Of a stretch of DNA of 56,300 bases, positions 17,421 through 26,348 are shown piece by piece (position 1 is the first letter of the stretch; every line of letters starts with the position of its first letter). The DNA is taken from NCBI GenBank assembly GCA_945861385.1, contig CAMAUI010000013.1, positions 1 through 56,300 on the forward strand, given 5' to 3'. The notes under the pieces were generated by a model. That model searched no databases. It saw only the letters and a list, made by a program, of their open reading frames with translations, and was not told the DNA's origin. A program made the translations under genes and the position numbers. This DNA comes from Prosthecobacter debontii. GTDB taxonomy: Bacteria; Verrucomicrobiota; Verrucomicrobiia; Chthoniobacterales; Chthoniobacteraceae.

Positions 17421-17537
17421 ATGAGCCAGAAGCGCCGACGTCGCAACGCGGACATCGTCCACCTCGCCCGCAGCCTCGCCATCCCGCTCGACGCGCTTTT
17501 TCCCGCCGCCCTGCGGCGCTCCCTGCGGGATGCGTAG
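17421..17537 (+). pseudogene. Second XRE-type HTH fragment
   Basis: A 38-codon frame reads MSQKRRRRNADIVHLARSLA then IPLDALFP, which looks like the second half of an XRE regulator (RRNADIVHLAR and ALGIPLDALFP are common in the family). The N-terminal helices are absent. It lies 20 bases downstream of the PIN toxin gene. It could be a remnant of an inserted or rearranged regulator. Confidence 0.4.
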
Positions 17538-17629
17538 AAGGTGACATCCCAATTCATCGGGATCCCCGCTGTGCTGGCGCGAAACGCACTGGCTGGAGAG
17601 CTTGCCTTACACTTGATCTGCGCAGGCCC

Positions 17630-17693
17630 GGCGAAGTTCGTTGCGCGTCCGAGTTTTTTCAGCCGTCCACAGGCGGGGACGCGCTGTGTCACA
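17630..17693. repeat. Imperfect repeat B flanking the VapBC module
   Basis: This is the counterpart of the repeat at 16502-16567. Shared words include gcgaa, ttcg, ccgagttt, cacaggcg and cgcgctgtg. It ends eight bases before livG. The similarity is imperfect, so this may be an old repeat-family member rather than a transposon end. Confidence 0.5.
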
Positions 17694-17700
17694 TGGGCTT

Positions 17701-18477
17701 TTAGGCGGCTGTTTCCTTCCCGAGATACGCGGCGATGACTTTTGGATTCGCGCGGATTTCGCCGGGGGTGCCCTCGGCGATCTTCAGGCCGTAATCGAGG
17801 ACGACGATGCGCTCGCAGATGCCCATGACCACTTTCATGTCGTGCTCGACGAGGAGCACGGCCAGGGCGAATTTTTCCTGCACGAAGCGGATGAGTTTCA
17901 TCAGCTCGACCTTCTCCGTGGGGTTCATGCCGGCGGCGGGTTCGTCGAGGAGGAGGAGCTTGGGCTTCGTGGCGAGGGCGCGGACGATTTCGAGCCGGCG
18001 CTGGTCGCCGTAGGGGAGCGCCTTTGCGTTTTCGTCGCGCTGCTCGTGGAGGCCGAAGATTTCGAGCAGTTCCATGACGTCGCGCTCGATGCGCTGCTCC
18101 TCGGCGGCGACTTTGGTGCCGCGCCAGAGGGCGTGGGAGATGCCGTGTTTGAGATGCATGTTGCAGGCGCATCTCACGTTGTCGAAGACGGTCATGGAGG
18201 CGAAGAGGCGGATGTTCTGGAAGGTGCGGGCGATGCCGCGGGCGGTGATGATGTAGGGCGGGTGGTGGCCGACTTTTTTGCCGAGGAAGCTGACGTGGCC
18301 GGCGGTGGGGCGATAGACGCCGGTGATGGCGTTGAAGATGGTGGTTTTGCCGGCGCCGTTGGGGCCGATGAGGCCGACGAGTTCGCGCTCGCCGATGGAA
18401 AATGAAACGTCGGCGACGGCTTTGAGGCCGCCGAACTGGACGGTGATATTGTCGAGGTCGAGGAGGGGCGCGCTCAT
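17701..18477 (-). CDS. livG: Branched-chain amino-acid ABC transporter ATP-binding protein LivG
   Basis: A 258-residue ATPase with Walker A GPNGAGKTT, the LivG stretch GIARTFQNIRLFASMTVFDN, the signature ALPYGDQRRLEI, Walker B LLLLDEPAAGMNP and switch histidine VEHDMKVVM. The long LivG-specific insertion between Q-loop and signature (MHLKHGISHALWRG) is present. ATG 18475-18477 is chosen; a larger frame extends to 19341 but only as a shadow of livM. It overlaps livM by four bases. Confidence 0.94.
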   Translation of the reverse strand: MSAPLLDLDNITVQFGGLKAVADVSFSIGERELVGLIGPNGAGKTTIFNAITGVYRPTAGHVSFLGKKVGHHPPYIITARGIARTFQNIRLFASMTVFDNVRCACNMHLKHGISHALWRGTKVAAEEQRIERDVMELLEIFGLHEQRDENAKALPYGDQRRLEIVRALATKPKLLLLDEPAAGMNPTEKVELMKLIRFVQEKFALAVLLVEHDMKVVMGICERIVVLDYGLKIAEGTPGEIRANPKVIAAYLGKETAA

Positions 18478-19604
18478 GCGGGGCGGGTTTTCTTTTTCAC
18501 CCACCCGGCGAAGAGGCCCTGCGGGCGGGCGAGCATGAGGATGATGAGGATGAGGGAGTAGATGATCATGCGGTTCTCGGCGATCTCGCGCGCCCATTCG
18601 GGGAGCGCTTCGATTTTCGCGACCTTGCGGAGGACTTCGGGGAGGATGGTGAGCAGCACCGCCGCCGCGCATACGCCCCACATGCTGCCCATGCCGCCGA
18701 GGATGACCATGACGACGATGTCCACGCTCTTCATGAAGTTGAAGCCCTCGGGGTTGATGTACTGGAAGAAGTGCGCGTAGAGGCCGCCGGCGATGCCCGC
18801 GAAGAATGCGGCGATGACGAAGGCGAGGACTTTGTATTTGGTGGTGTTGATGCCCATGGCCTCGGCGGCGATCTCGTCGTCGCGCACGGCGAGGAAGCCG
18901 CGGCCATACGTGGAGTGGACGATGTTCCAGACGACGTAGATGGCGAGGGCGGCGAAGGTGAACGTCCAGAAAAAATTCGTCGCGAGCGGGATGCCGGGAA
19001 GTCCGCGCGATGCGCCGACAGGATCGGCGCTCTGGAGGACGACGCGGATGATTTCGTTGAAGCCGAGGGTGACGATGGCGAGGTAGTCGCCTTTTAGCCG
19101 GAGCGAGGGGACGCCGACGGTGAGTCCCGCGAGCGCGGCGATGGCGCCGCCGTAGAACAGTGCGAAGAGGAATTTTCCCCAGCCGGGGAGCGCGGCGCCG
19201 AGGGGGATGATGTGGTTGTGGCACCAGAAGAGGGCGTTGATGAGCCAGCCGAAAAGGAGCCAGAGGGCTTTGAAGGGATACGTCCATTTTGCGACGGTGG
19301 CTTGTGGGTCGGCGGCGAGTTCCTCGGCGGTGGGCGCCCATTGCGGCGGGTCGAGATACGGGAAGAGGATGCCGAGGCTCATCGCGGCTGCAAGATACGC
19401 GCCGACGGCCATGAAGCCCGCGTGGCCGAGCGAGAACTGCCCGGTGTAGCCGTTCACGAGGTTCAACCCGACGGCGAGGATGAGGCTGATGCCGACGCTG
19501 ATGAGGATGTTGAAGTAGTAGGGGTTCATCCCGCCGATGAGAGGCGAGAGTGCGGCGAACGCGGCAATGCAGGCGACGAGGATGAGCTTGGTGCGTTCAA
19601 ACAT
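18474..19604 (-). CDS. livM: Branched-chain amino-acid ABC transporter permease LivM
   Basis: A 376-residue membrane permease with about nine hydrophobic helices. It has the family sequence LAVGLNLVNGYTGQFSLGHAGFMAVGAY and the cytoplasmic loop AVRDDEIAAEAMGINTTKYK, which contacts the ATPase. A periplasmic-side insert around residues 80-125 is longer than usual. It is translationally coupled to livG downstream and starts three bases after livH ends. Confidence 0.94.
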   Translation of the reverse strand: MFERTKLILVACIAAFAALSPLIGGMNPYYFNILISVGISLILAVGLNLVNGYTGQFSLGHAGFMAVGAYLAAAMSLGILFPYLDPPQWAPTAEELAADPQATVAKWTYPFKALWLLFGWLINALFWCHNHIIPLGAALPGWGKFLFALFYGGAIAALAGLTVGVPSLRLKGDYLAIVTLGFNEIIRVVLQSADPVGASRGLPGIPLATNFFWTFTFAALAIYVVWNIVHSTYGRGFLAVRDDEIAAEAMGINTTKYKVLAFVIAAFFAGIAGGLYAHFFQYINPEGFNFMKSVDIVVMVILGGMGSMWGVCAAAVLLTILPEVLRKVAKIEALPEWAREIAENRMIIYSLILIILMLARPQGLFAGWVKKKTRPA

Positions 19605-19607
19605 GGC

Positions 19608-20585
19608 CTACACTTTTTCCCGCACGTTTTTCCCGAGCAGCCCGGCGGGCCGCAGCAGGAGGATGAAGATGAGCACGCCGAACGCGACGGCGTCCTTGTA
19701 CGTCGGCGACACGTAGCCGATGACCATCGTCTCGACCACGCCGAGCAGGAACGCGCCGAGCACCGCGCCAGCGAGATTCCCGATGCCGCCGAGCACCGCG
19801 GCGACGAACGCTTTCAGTCCCGGCAGGATGCCCATGAGCGGATCAATGCTCGGTTGCTGGATGCTCGTGAGGATGCCCGCCGCGCCTGCCAGCGCGGAGC
19901 CGAGGCCGAAGGTGAACGCGATGATGAGGTTTACGTTCACGCCCATGAGTGCGCAGGCGGTTTGGTTGAAAGCGAGGGCGCGCATCGCCATGCCGATCTT
20001 TGTTTTCAGCACGATAAATGTGAGCAGCGCGAGCAGTCCGAGCGTGGTGCAGAAGATGATGACCTGGCTCGTCAACACGGTGAGCGTCGAGATGCTGCCC
20101 CACGTCTCGGGAATCGTGATGGCGGGGTCCTCGATAAGCGTCGGAAAGGACTTTGGCGCCGCGCCCCAGATGTACTGCCCGAAGCTCTCCAAAAACAGCG
20201 ACACGCCGATGGCGGTGATGAGCACTGTGATGCGCGGACGCTGGCGCAGCGGGCGGTAGCAGAGCCATTCGATCAACATGCCGAGCGCCGCGCAAAACAT
20301 CATCGCGAGCGCGAGCGCGAGCAGCACCTTCGGCATCCCCGGCGGGATCGCGGCGAAGGAACGGCTGAGCGACGCCCACATGCCGGTCTTCGCTTCATTT
20401 TCCGGCGCCGCAAAGAGCATCCAGCCCGCGAAGCCGCCGATCATGTAGAGGTCGCCGTGGGCGAAATTGATGAAGCGCAGGACGCCGAAGACCATCGTGT
20501 AGCCAAGCGCGATCAGGGCGTAGATCGCGCCCTGGGACAGCCCGTTGATGAGCTGCTGGATGAATTCAATGGTCTGCGGACTCAC
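19608..20585 (-). CDS. livH: Branched-chain amino-acid ABC transporter permease LivH
   Basis: A 325-residue permease that pairs with LivM. It has the family hallmarks GLSQGAIYALIALGYTMVFG, LRFINFAHGDLYMIG, the coupling loop RALAFNQTACALMGVN and GLKAFVAAVLGGIGNLAGA. The best start is a GTG at 20583-20585 (residues SPQTIEFIQQLINGL follow). The gap upstream to the DUF1016 gene is 67 bases. Confidence 0.93.
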   Translation of the reverse strand: MSPQTIEFIQQLINGLSQGAIYALIALGYTMVFGVLRFINFAHGDLYMIGGFAGWMLFAAPENEAKTGMWASLSRSFAAIPPGMPKVLLALALAMMFCAALGMLIEWLCYRPLRQRPRITVLITAIGVSLFLESFGQYIWGAAPKSFPTLIEDPAITIPETWGSISTLTVLTSQVIIFCTTLGLLALLTFIVLKTKIGMAMRALAFNQTACALMGVNVNLIIAFTFGLGSALAGAAGILTSIQQPSIDPLMGILPGLKAFVAAVLGGIGNLAGAVLGAFLLGVVETMVIGYVSPTYKDAVAFGVLIFILLLRPAGLLGKNVREKV

Positions 20586-20652
20586 GTGGCGCGCAGAGGA
20601 AAGGCAACGCGCCCCGCGATGTCCATTTCAGACTGTCGGTGCCATCGCGGCA

Positions 20653-21726
20653 TCAGTCCCGCGGTTTCACCCGCGCGCGGGCGTGGCGCACGGCTTCGAG
20701 GAGTTTTCGCTCCAGCAGTTTTTTCGGGAGCAGCTTCGTCCAGTAGCTCGCGACGTGGATGCCGCTTTTCGCCAGCTCCAGCAGCTCGACGTGGCGGTCG
20801 CTTTTTCCCGCGCACAGAATGATGCCGAGCGGCTCCGCCTCGCCCGGCTCGCACTCGTGCCGTTTCAGCCAGGCGAGGTAGAGTTCCATCTGCCCTTTGT
20901 CCGCCGCTTCAAACTCGCCGAGCTTCAAATCCAGCGCCACGAGGCGGCGCAGCTTGCGATGGTAAAAGAGCAGATCGAGATGGTAGTCGCGGTCATCAAT
21001 CTGCATCCGCTTTTGCCGCGCGACGAAGCAAAAGCCCGCTCCCATCTCGATGATGAACGCCTCAATTTCCCGGAGGATCGCCGTCTCGATGTCCTTCTCC
21101 GCGTAGGCGTCTTTCAGCCCGAGAAAATCGAGGAAATACGGTTCACGGAAAACCATCTCCGGTGTCAGTCTGTCGTCCTTCCGCAGTGCCGCGAGTTCGC
21201 GCCGGATGAGTTTGTCCGGCTTTCTCGACAGCGCGGTGCGCTCGTAAAGCATGCCGCCGATCTTCTTTCTCAACGTGCGAACATCCCACCGCTCGACCCT
21301 GCACATCTCGGCGTAAAAGTCGCGCTGCAGTTCGTCATCGAGCGGGAGCAGGGCCACGAAATGGCTCCACCCCAATTGTCGTGACAGCGTCACGACAATC
21401 TCCCGGTCACAAAACACCTCCGCAAACTGCACCATCCGGCGCAGGTTTTTTTCCGCGTAGCCCCGCCCATACTCGCGCTCCAATTGTCGTGACAGCGTCA
21501 CGACAATCTTCGCGCCGTAGTCTGCGCGTTGTTCCTTCAAAATCTCCTGCCGGACGCGCGTGCCGACCTGCCAGTAATGCAGCGCCAGCCCCGCGTTCAC
21601 CGTGCGCGCAACGCCCTCGCGAGCCTGCTCGATGAGCCCCCTCACATCGGCCAGCAGCGCAGCGGCCCGCTTCACCGGCTTCGCTGATTTGCGAAGCGCC
21701 AGAGTTTTCCTCGGCTTTGCGCGCAT
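20653..21726 (-). CDS. DUF1016 family PDDEXK-type nuclease (YhcG-like)
   Basis: A 357-residue protein with the DUF1016 N-terminal helical domain (ARTVNAGLALHYWQVGTRV, YGRGYAEKNLRRMVQFAEVF, LGWSHFVALLPL) and a C-terminal nuclease-like domain. The D-(D/E)xK pattern is visible as YHLDLLFYH and ALDLKLGEF. Members are predicted DNases seen near restriction or mobile genes; activity here is inferred. It lies between livK (13 bases) and livH on the same strand, an odd place for a nuclease in a transporter operon. The sequence IVVTLSRQL occurs twice, each encoded by the same DNA palindrome. Confidence 0.85.
   Translation of the reverse strand: MRAKPRKTLALRKSAKPVKRAAALLADVRGLIEQAREGVARTVNAGLALHYWQVGTRVRQEILKEQRADYGAKIVVTLSRQLEREYGRGYAEKNLRRMVQFAEVFCDREIVVTLSRQLGWSHFVALLPLDDELQRDFYAEMCRVERWDVRTLRKKIGGMLYERTALSRKPDKLIRRELAALRKDDRLTPEMVFREPYFLDFLGLKDAYAEKDIETAILREIEAFIIEMGAGFCFVARQKRMQIDDRDYHLDLLFYHRKLRRLVALDLKLGEFEAADKGQMELYLAWLKRHECEPGEAEPLGIILCAGKSDRHVELLELAKSGIHVASYWTKLLPKKLLERKLLEAVRHARARVKPRD
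21374..21507. repeat. Two identical 25-bp palindromes inside the DUF1016 gene
   Basis: The sequence attgtcgtgac-agc-gtcacgacaat is a perfect 11-bp inverted repeat. It occurs at 21374-21398 and again at 21483-21507, in the same frame, each encoding IVVTLSRQ. The palindromes could be protein-binding sites or simply the result of a duplicated peptide motif encoded with identical codons. Confidence 0.85.
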
Positions 21727-21738
21727 GGGGTTCCCCGC

Positions 21739-22869
21739 TTACGGCGCGACCGTCTCCAGGAACTTAAAGCCCGCGTTTTCGATGGCCATGATCACCGCCG
21801 ACTTCGATGCATTGCGCTTCTCGTCAATCGTGATCACGCCCGTGATGGCCTTGTAGTCCTTCGTCGCCGCGATGGCGTCGCGCAGCTTCGCGCCGTCCGT
21901 GCCGCCCGCGCGCTTGATCGCGTCAGCGAGGATCATCGCGCTGTCGTAGCCGAGCGCGCCCATGTCGTCGGGCGCCTGGCCGTATTTGGCCTGATACTTT
22001 TTCACGAAATCCTGCACGGCGGGCGTCTTGTCCTCGGCGCTGAAGTGGCTGGAAAAAAAACAGCCGTCGAGTGAGTTGCCGGCGACCTTCAGCAGCGAAT
22101 CCCCCACCCAGCCGTCGCCGCCGAGCAGCGGCACCTTGATGCCGAGCTGCCGCGCCTGCTTCGCGATGAGCGCCACCTCGCCGTAGTAGCCGGGGACGAA
22201 GATCGCGTCGGGCTTCGTCGTTTTGATCGAAGTGAGCTGCGCCTTGAAGTCCTTGTCGCCCGTCGAGAACTTCTGATCCTTCACGATGGCGCCGCCGTTC
22301 GCCGTGAAGTGCTTCACGAAAAACTCGCTCAGCCCCACGCTGTAGTCCTGCTTCACGTCCGTGAGCAGCGCGACTTTCTTGTAGCCCTTCCCGAGCGCAA
22401 ATTTCGACATCACCGTGCCCTGAAACGGGTCAATGAAGCAGATGCGGAAGACGTAATTGCCAACCTCCGTGACCTTCGGATTCGTCGAGGCCGGCGAGAT
22501 CATCGGGATATTGTTTTGCTGGCAGATGGGCGCGGCTTCGAGCGACTTCGATGATGCGACTTCGCCGAGGATGGCGATGGCTTTGTCCTGCGTGATGAGC
22601 TTGCGCACGATGGTCGCCGGTTGGCCCGCGAGCGATTGGTCGTCCTCGGTGATGAGCTTGAATTTCCGCCCGAGCACGCCGCCCGCGGCGTTGAGTTCAT
22701 CAATCGCGAGCTGTGTGCCCTTGTGCGAACTCTGCCCGAAGCTCGCGCTGCCGCCCGTGAGCGAGGCGAATTCGCCGACGATGATTTCGTTTTGCGCAAA
22801 AGCGGCGGTAGCGGTGAGGAACAAAGGCAGGGAACAAAGGGCGTGTTTTAGAATAGGAAGGATTCGCAT
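21739..22869 (-). CDS. livK: Branched-chain amino-acid ABC transporter substrate-binding protein
   Basis: A 376-residue periplasmic protein with a signal peptide (LCSLPLFLTATAAFAQ). Family motifs include IIVGEFASLTGGSASFGQSS then KGTQLAIDELNAAGG, SKSLEAAPICQQNNIPMISP, and DMGALGYDSAMILADAIKRAG. It is the first gene of the liv cluster and should deliver leucine, isoleucine, valine or a related compound to LivHM; the exact ligand cannot be read from sequence. ATG 22867-22869 gives the signal peptide; an upstream in-frame ATG at 23112 does not. Confidence 0.92.
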   Translation of the reverse strand: MRILPILKHALCSLPLFLTATAAFAQNEIIVGEFASLTGGSASFGQSSHKGTQLAIDELNAAGGVLGRKFKLITEDDQSLAGQPATIVRKLITQDKAIAILGEVASSKSLEAAPICQQNNIPMISPASTNPKVTEVGNYVFRICFIDPFQGTVMSKFALGKGYKKVALLTDVKQDYSVGLSEFFVKHFTANGGAIVKDQKFSTGDKDFKAQLTSIKTTKPDAIFVPGYYGEVALIAKQARQLGIKVPLLGGDGWVGDSLLKVAGNSLDGCFFSSHFSAEDKTPAVQDFVKKYQAKYGQAPDDMGALGYDSAMILADAIKRAGGTDGAKLRDAIAATKDYKAITGVITIDEKRNASKSAVIMAIENAGFKFLETVAP

Positions 22870-23133
22870 GGAGAGTTTGGATTTCAGTGGCGCGGAGCCT
22901 ACCCGGATGCGGCAATCCATATCAACCGCGCATTCCATCAGTCGAAAGACGTTCACGCACCGCTTCAGCCACCTGCAAGAGCGCTGGAAAGATATTTGGC
23001 CTGCTGCATGCACATCACCCTGCGTGAGTATCTGCGCCGCCAAGCCCCCGACCACCTCGGCAAGATGCAAATGATCGCTGTGCCCATCGGCAGGCCCAGA
23101 GGCTGGCGGCATCTCCCCACCACCGATGGCGCG
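22870..23133. other. Intergenic region upstream of livK
   Basis: These 264 bases lie between the esterase-like gene and livK, both on the minus strand. Short frames exist on both strands, but none looks like a protein. It is the likely place for the liv promoter; no clear promoter, operator or hairpin could be assigned by eye. Confidence 0.4.
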
Positions 23134-25206
23134 CTACTGCGCGAGCAGCCAGGTGGTTGCGTCCTGGGGTTGCTGGTTGTTTTCGCCGAGGATGAGCTGC
23201 GCGCCTTTGCCGAGGGCGATGAGGCCGGGGAGGTCGCCGTATCTCGCGATGGCGGGCTGGAAGTACGGGTCGCGGATGTCGTTCACTTTGCCGAAGCGGA
23301 AGCCTTTCGTGTCCACGGCGAGTGTGTTCACGCTTCCGTCCGCGAGTGCGCGGGCGGCGGCGGCGATGGGCGCGGTGGCGTCGAGTGCGATGATGCCGAC
23401 GTGCGTGGTCCGGTGGTCGGGATGGTCGCGGATGAAGGCGAGGACGCTCAGCACATCGTGCGTGCGCTGGGCGAAAAGACTGTGGTTGTAGCCGTGGGTG
23501 TAGGCGGCGGATTCGCGCGGGTTTTTCACCTTCCGCGCGGGCGTGTCGGTCTGGCCGGAGAAGAGGAATTCGCCCTGCATGAAAAGATCCGCGCCCATCG
23601 CGCTCGCGCCGCTGGCGATGATGCGCTGCACCTCGTCCGTCGGCTGGCCGTCGGGGCCGAGCAGGCCGGCTTTGCCCTTCTCGGTCAGCACGACGACGGT
23701 GCGGCCGTTCCATTTCTTCGGGTGGATGAAAAGCGCGGGCACGGCTTCCTTGCGCGCCTGGTTTTCGATGAGCCCGGTCATCACGAAAAAATCCCCGCGC
23801 TTCTCCTTTTTGAACGTCGAGTGATCCATGATCGCCTTCTCGCCCGCGAGCGTGCGCTGGAAAATCGCCTCCACCGCGGGGCGCGTGATGTTTTCCCCGG
23901 CGGCGGCGATCTGTTTCGCAGCATCGTCCTTCCACCAACTGCAAAGCTTCCGCTCGAAAGCGATCCCCGTCGCATCGCCCGCCGGCGCGGGATGCGCCTC
24001 GCTCCACACGGTCAGCTCGGCCTTGCTGAGCGGCTTGAACTCCCGCTCCCCGGCGTTCGCGTTCAGCGCGAGGTGCTCGTTGAAAAACGCGTACACCGCG
24101 AGGCGCGACGGCAGGTTGTAGTTGTGCGGGAACTCGATCCGGTTGTGCAGCTTCACTTTCTCCGGCACGCCCATCGCGGCCCAGTGCGCGGAGAGTTCCG
24201 GGAAGCCCTTCGTTGCCATTTCCTTCGTCCAGTCATTCGCCGTCGTCATGTGCAGCGGCTTCGGCGCAAAGAGCGCGGCGAACTCGACGTTGCCGGTGTT
24301 CACGCGCAGAAGGCTCGCGTTTTCGCACGTGCATCCGCCCTGCATCGCCGTGCCCACCATCACGCACGGCGCGGAGACCGTCACGCGCGGATCGAGCGCG
24401 GAGAGGATGAAAGTCTGCGTGCCGCCGCCGCTCGCGCCGGTGACGCCGATGCGGGAGCCGTCCACGTCCGGGAGCGATTGCACGAAATCGAGCGCGCGGA
24501 TCGAATTCCAAGTCTGCAATCCCATGATGCTCTGCGCGTGACTTTCCGCCTGCGGCGAAAAAAGCGCCCAGTCCTTCGCGGCGGCCGCCTCGGCGCGCTG
24601 CTTTTTGAAACCGTGCACGAGTTCCGCGGGAAGCTGCACGCTGTCGGCATTCCCGAGCATGTCGAAATGGAAAACCACGCAGCCCATCCGCGCGAGCGTC
24701 ACGCAGCGCGCCTGCAGCGGGACGCTGCCATTTGCCAGCAGCGCCTCCGCGCCCTTCTCGATGTCCTTTTTCACGCTCGCCTCGGCGTTCGTGTAAAAGC
24801 GCCCGTTCGCCCAGTGCCCGTGCGGGCAGAGCACGGCGGGATGTTTGCCCGGCGTCTTCGGGCAAAAGAGCGAGCCGGTGACGTAGAAGCCCGGCATGGA
24901 CTCGAAGATCACGCGCTCGACCGTGAAGTCCTCGCGCTCGACCCTGCCATGCACGACGGCGTTCAGCGGCGTTTTCGTCGGCTCCGGGAAAATGCCGAGC
25001 GCCACGCGCATCTGCATCCGCAATTGCTCCGCGCGCGCCGTCCACGCCGTCGCGGACGACGGCGGCGACCATGGGAAATAGCCGTCGAGATCCTTGAGCG
25101 GCTGGAGGCGGACATCGTCCGGGAGCTGGCCCTGCGCGGTGACGCGCGGAGCATCGGCGGCGAGGAGCGGGGTGGCGAGGGCGAGGAAAAACGCAAACGT
25201 TTTCAT
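23134..25206 (-). CDS. Secreted tandem alpha/beta-hydrolase (acetyl xylan esterase-like)
   Basis: A 690-residue exported protein with a signal peptide (MKTFAFFLALATPLLA). Residues about 80-400 form an alpha/beta hydrolase of the acetyl-xylan-esterase/dienelactone type: PGFYVTGSLFCP, HPAVLCPHGHW, the nucleophile elbow GVTGASGGGTQTF and a candidate catalytic histidine near EFPHNYN. A second hydrolase-like domain occupies about 440-690 (PALFIHPKKWNGRTVVVLTEKG, HTHGYNHS-like and VLSVLAFIRDHP), but where a GxSxG elbow would be it reads GIIALDATAP, so it is probably inactive. The protein may deacetylate plant or algal polysaccharide; this is inference. Confidence 0.78.
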   Translation of the reverse strand: MKTFAFFLALATPLLAADAPRVTAQGQLPDDVRLQPLKDLDGYFPWSPPSSATAWTARAEQLRMQMRVALGIFPEPTKTPLNAVVHGRVEREDFTVERVIFESMPGFYVTGSLFCPKTPGKHPAVLCPHGHWANGRFYTNAEASVKKDIEKGAEALLANGSVPLQARCVTLARMGCVVFHFDMLGNADSVQLPAELVHGFKKQRAEAAAAKDWALFSPQAESHAQSIMGLQTWNSIRALDFVQSLPDVDGSRIGVTGASGGGTQTFILSALDPRVTVSAPCVMVGTAMQGGCTCENASLLRVNTGNVEFAALFAPKPLHMTTANDWTKEMATKGFPELSAHWAAMGVPEKVKLHNRIEFPHNYNLPSRLAVYAFFNEHLALNANAGEREFKPLSKAELTVWSEAHPAPAGDATGIAFERKLCSWWKDDAAKQIAAAGENITRPAVEAIFQRTLAGEKAIMDHSTFKKEKRGDFFVMTGLIENQARKEAVPALFIHPKKWNGRTVVVLTEKGKAGLLGPDGQPTDEVQRIIASGASAMGADLFMQGEFLFSGQTDTPARKVKNPRESAAYTHGYNHSLFAQRTHDVLSVLAFIRDHPDHRTTHVGIIALDATAPIAAAARALADGSVNTLAVDTKGFRFGKVNDIRDPYFQPAIARYGDLPGLIALGKGAQLILGENNQQPQDATTWLLAQ

Positions 25207-25292
25207 GCGGCGCGGAGGCTTGCGGCGGGCCGCAGGGGTGTCGAGCGGGGAGTGACGGGCAGGACCGGCGCCGGCGCCGGCGGCTTCGCAGG

Positions 25293-26339
25293 CTATTTTT
25301 GAGGCAGGATGAAGGCGCGGCCCATGGCGCGGCCAAAGGTGCGCCATTCGTTCCGCTGCTTGTAGGACTCCTGCAAAGTGTTGACCTGATCGAGCGAAAG
25401 CCCCGCTTCGCTGGAGCGCGCCAGGACCCGCTTTTGGGTCTGCTCCTCCTCCTGCTGCTGTGCCTTGATTTCCGCATCGTTCATCAGCAACTGCATCCCC
25501 GGCCCGCCACCGAGATCGGGGATTTCGTTGCCCGGCGATTTCATGCGCTCTTCGCGCATGATGCGGGCAAGCGACTCGCGCTGCTGCTCCTCGAGAGGCT
25601 GCCCTTTGCGCTCAAAATCGCGGGAGAGCCGTTCGAGCGTCCGCTGGTCGCCGATGCCCTGCTCATAGGCGCCCAGTTCGCCGAATTTCTCCGCACCGAG
25701 CACCGCCCGGAGTTTCGAGTCGTACTCGGCCTTGGTCGCCTCGACGTCCTTCCGCACCGCGGCCAGGGCGGCATCGTCCGGTTTTCCGCTGAGGATTTTT
25801 CTCCCCTTGTCCATGGCCATGAAATTGCGCTCGCCAATGATTTCCGCGACGAGCTTGGAATCCTGCTCGCTGAGGCCGAGCTTTTTGAAAAGCTGGTCGT
25901 AAGCCGAGGTGGCAAGCCGCTCCTGCATCGCCTTGAAAACCTTGCGCTGCTCCGGGTCGTCGAACCCCTTGGCGAAGTTCCCAAGCATGCCGCGGAAATC
26001 GAGCTGAGGTTGCGGCCCGCCCGCCGCCGTCGCACCCGGGCCGGGAGTTTTCGAGCCGTCGCCGTCCGCGGGGATCTTCTTCGCTTTTTCGAGAGCCTCG
26101 TCGCGCTCCCTGGTGAGCCGCGCGACGTTCGCACGGAGGATCTCCACCTCTCCGAGTTCCTTGCTCCGTTCATTGAGATTCTTTTGAATCTTTTGAAGCG
26201 AACTTTTTGCTTCTCCAATTTCCCGTTCGCGCTCCGCCACGGCGGCGTCTGCTGCCTTCCGTGCGTTCATCTGACTGATGGAAAAAACGCAGCCAGCGAT
26301 GGCGGCGATGGCTAGGACTGGGATCAGGGCTTTGTTCAT
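25293..26339 (-). CDS. Membrane-anchored coiled-coil protein of unknown function
   Basis: A 348-residue protein. It starts with one membrane helix (ALIPVLAIAAIAGCVFSI), then a long coiled coil at about 30-90 (AVAEREREIGEAKSSLQKIQ and on through LTRERDEALEKAKK), a Pro/Gly linker and a helical, charged domain. The C-terminal domain (about 110-348) has no motif I recognise. The Cys after the helix could suggest a lipobox (AIAGC), so an inner-membrane lipoprotein is possible. It appears to be a single gene. Confidence 0.7.
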   Translation of the reverse strand: MNKALIPVLAIAAIAGCVFSISQMNARKAADAAVAEREREIGEAKSSLQKIQKNLNERSKELGEVEILRANVARLTRERDEALEKAKKIPADGDGSKTPGPGATAAGGPQPQLDFRGMLGNFAKGFDDPEQRKVFKAMQERLATSAYDQLFKKLGLSEQDSKLVAEIIGERNFMAMDKGRKILSGKPDDAALAAVRKDVEATKAEYDSKLRAVLGAEKFGELGAYEQGIGDQRTLERLSRDFERKGQPLEEQQRESLARIMREERMKSPGNEIPDLGGGPGMQLLMNDAEIKAQQQEEEQTQKRVLARSSEAGLSLDQVNTLQESYKQRNEWRTFGRAMGRAFILPQK

Positions 26340-26348
26340 GGCGAAGGG

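Noticed and set aside
17701..19341. Possible extended livG protein of 546 residues
   Set aside because: The N-terminal 288 residues are an out-of-frame Arg/His-rich reading of livM. The ATG at 18477 gives a normal LivG.
22996..25302. Plus-strand frame of 768 codons opposite the esterase-like gene
   Set aside because: Arg-rich antisense shadow; the minus strand encodes a recognisable hydrolase.
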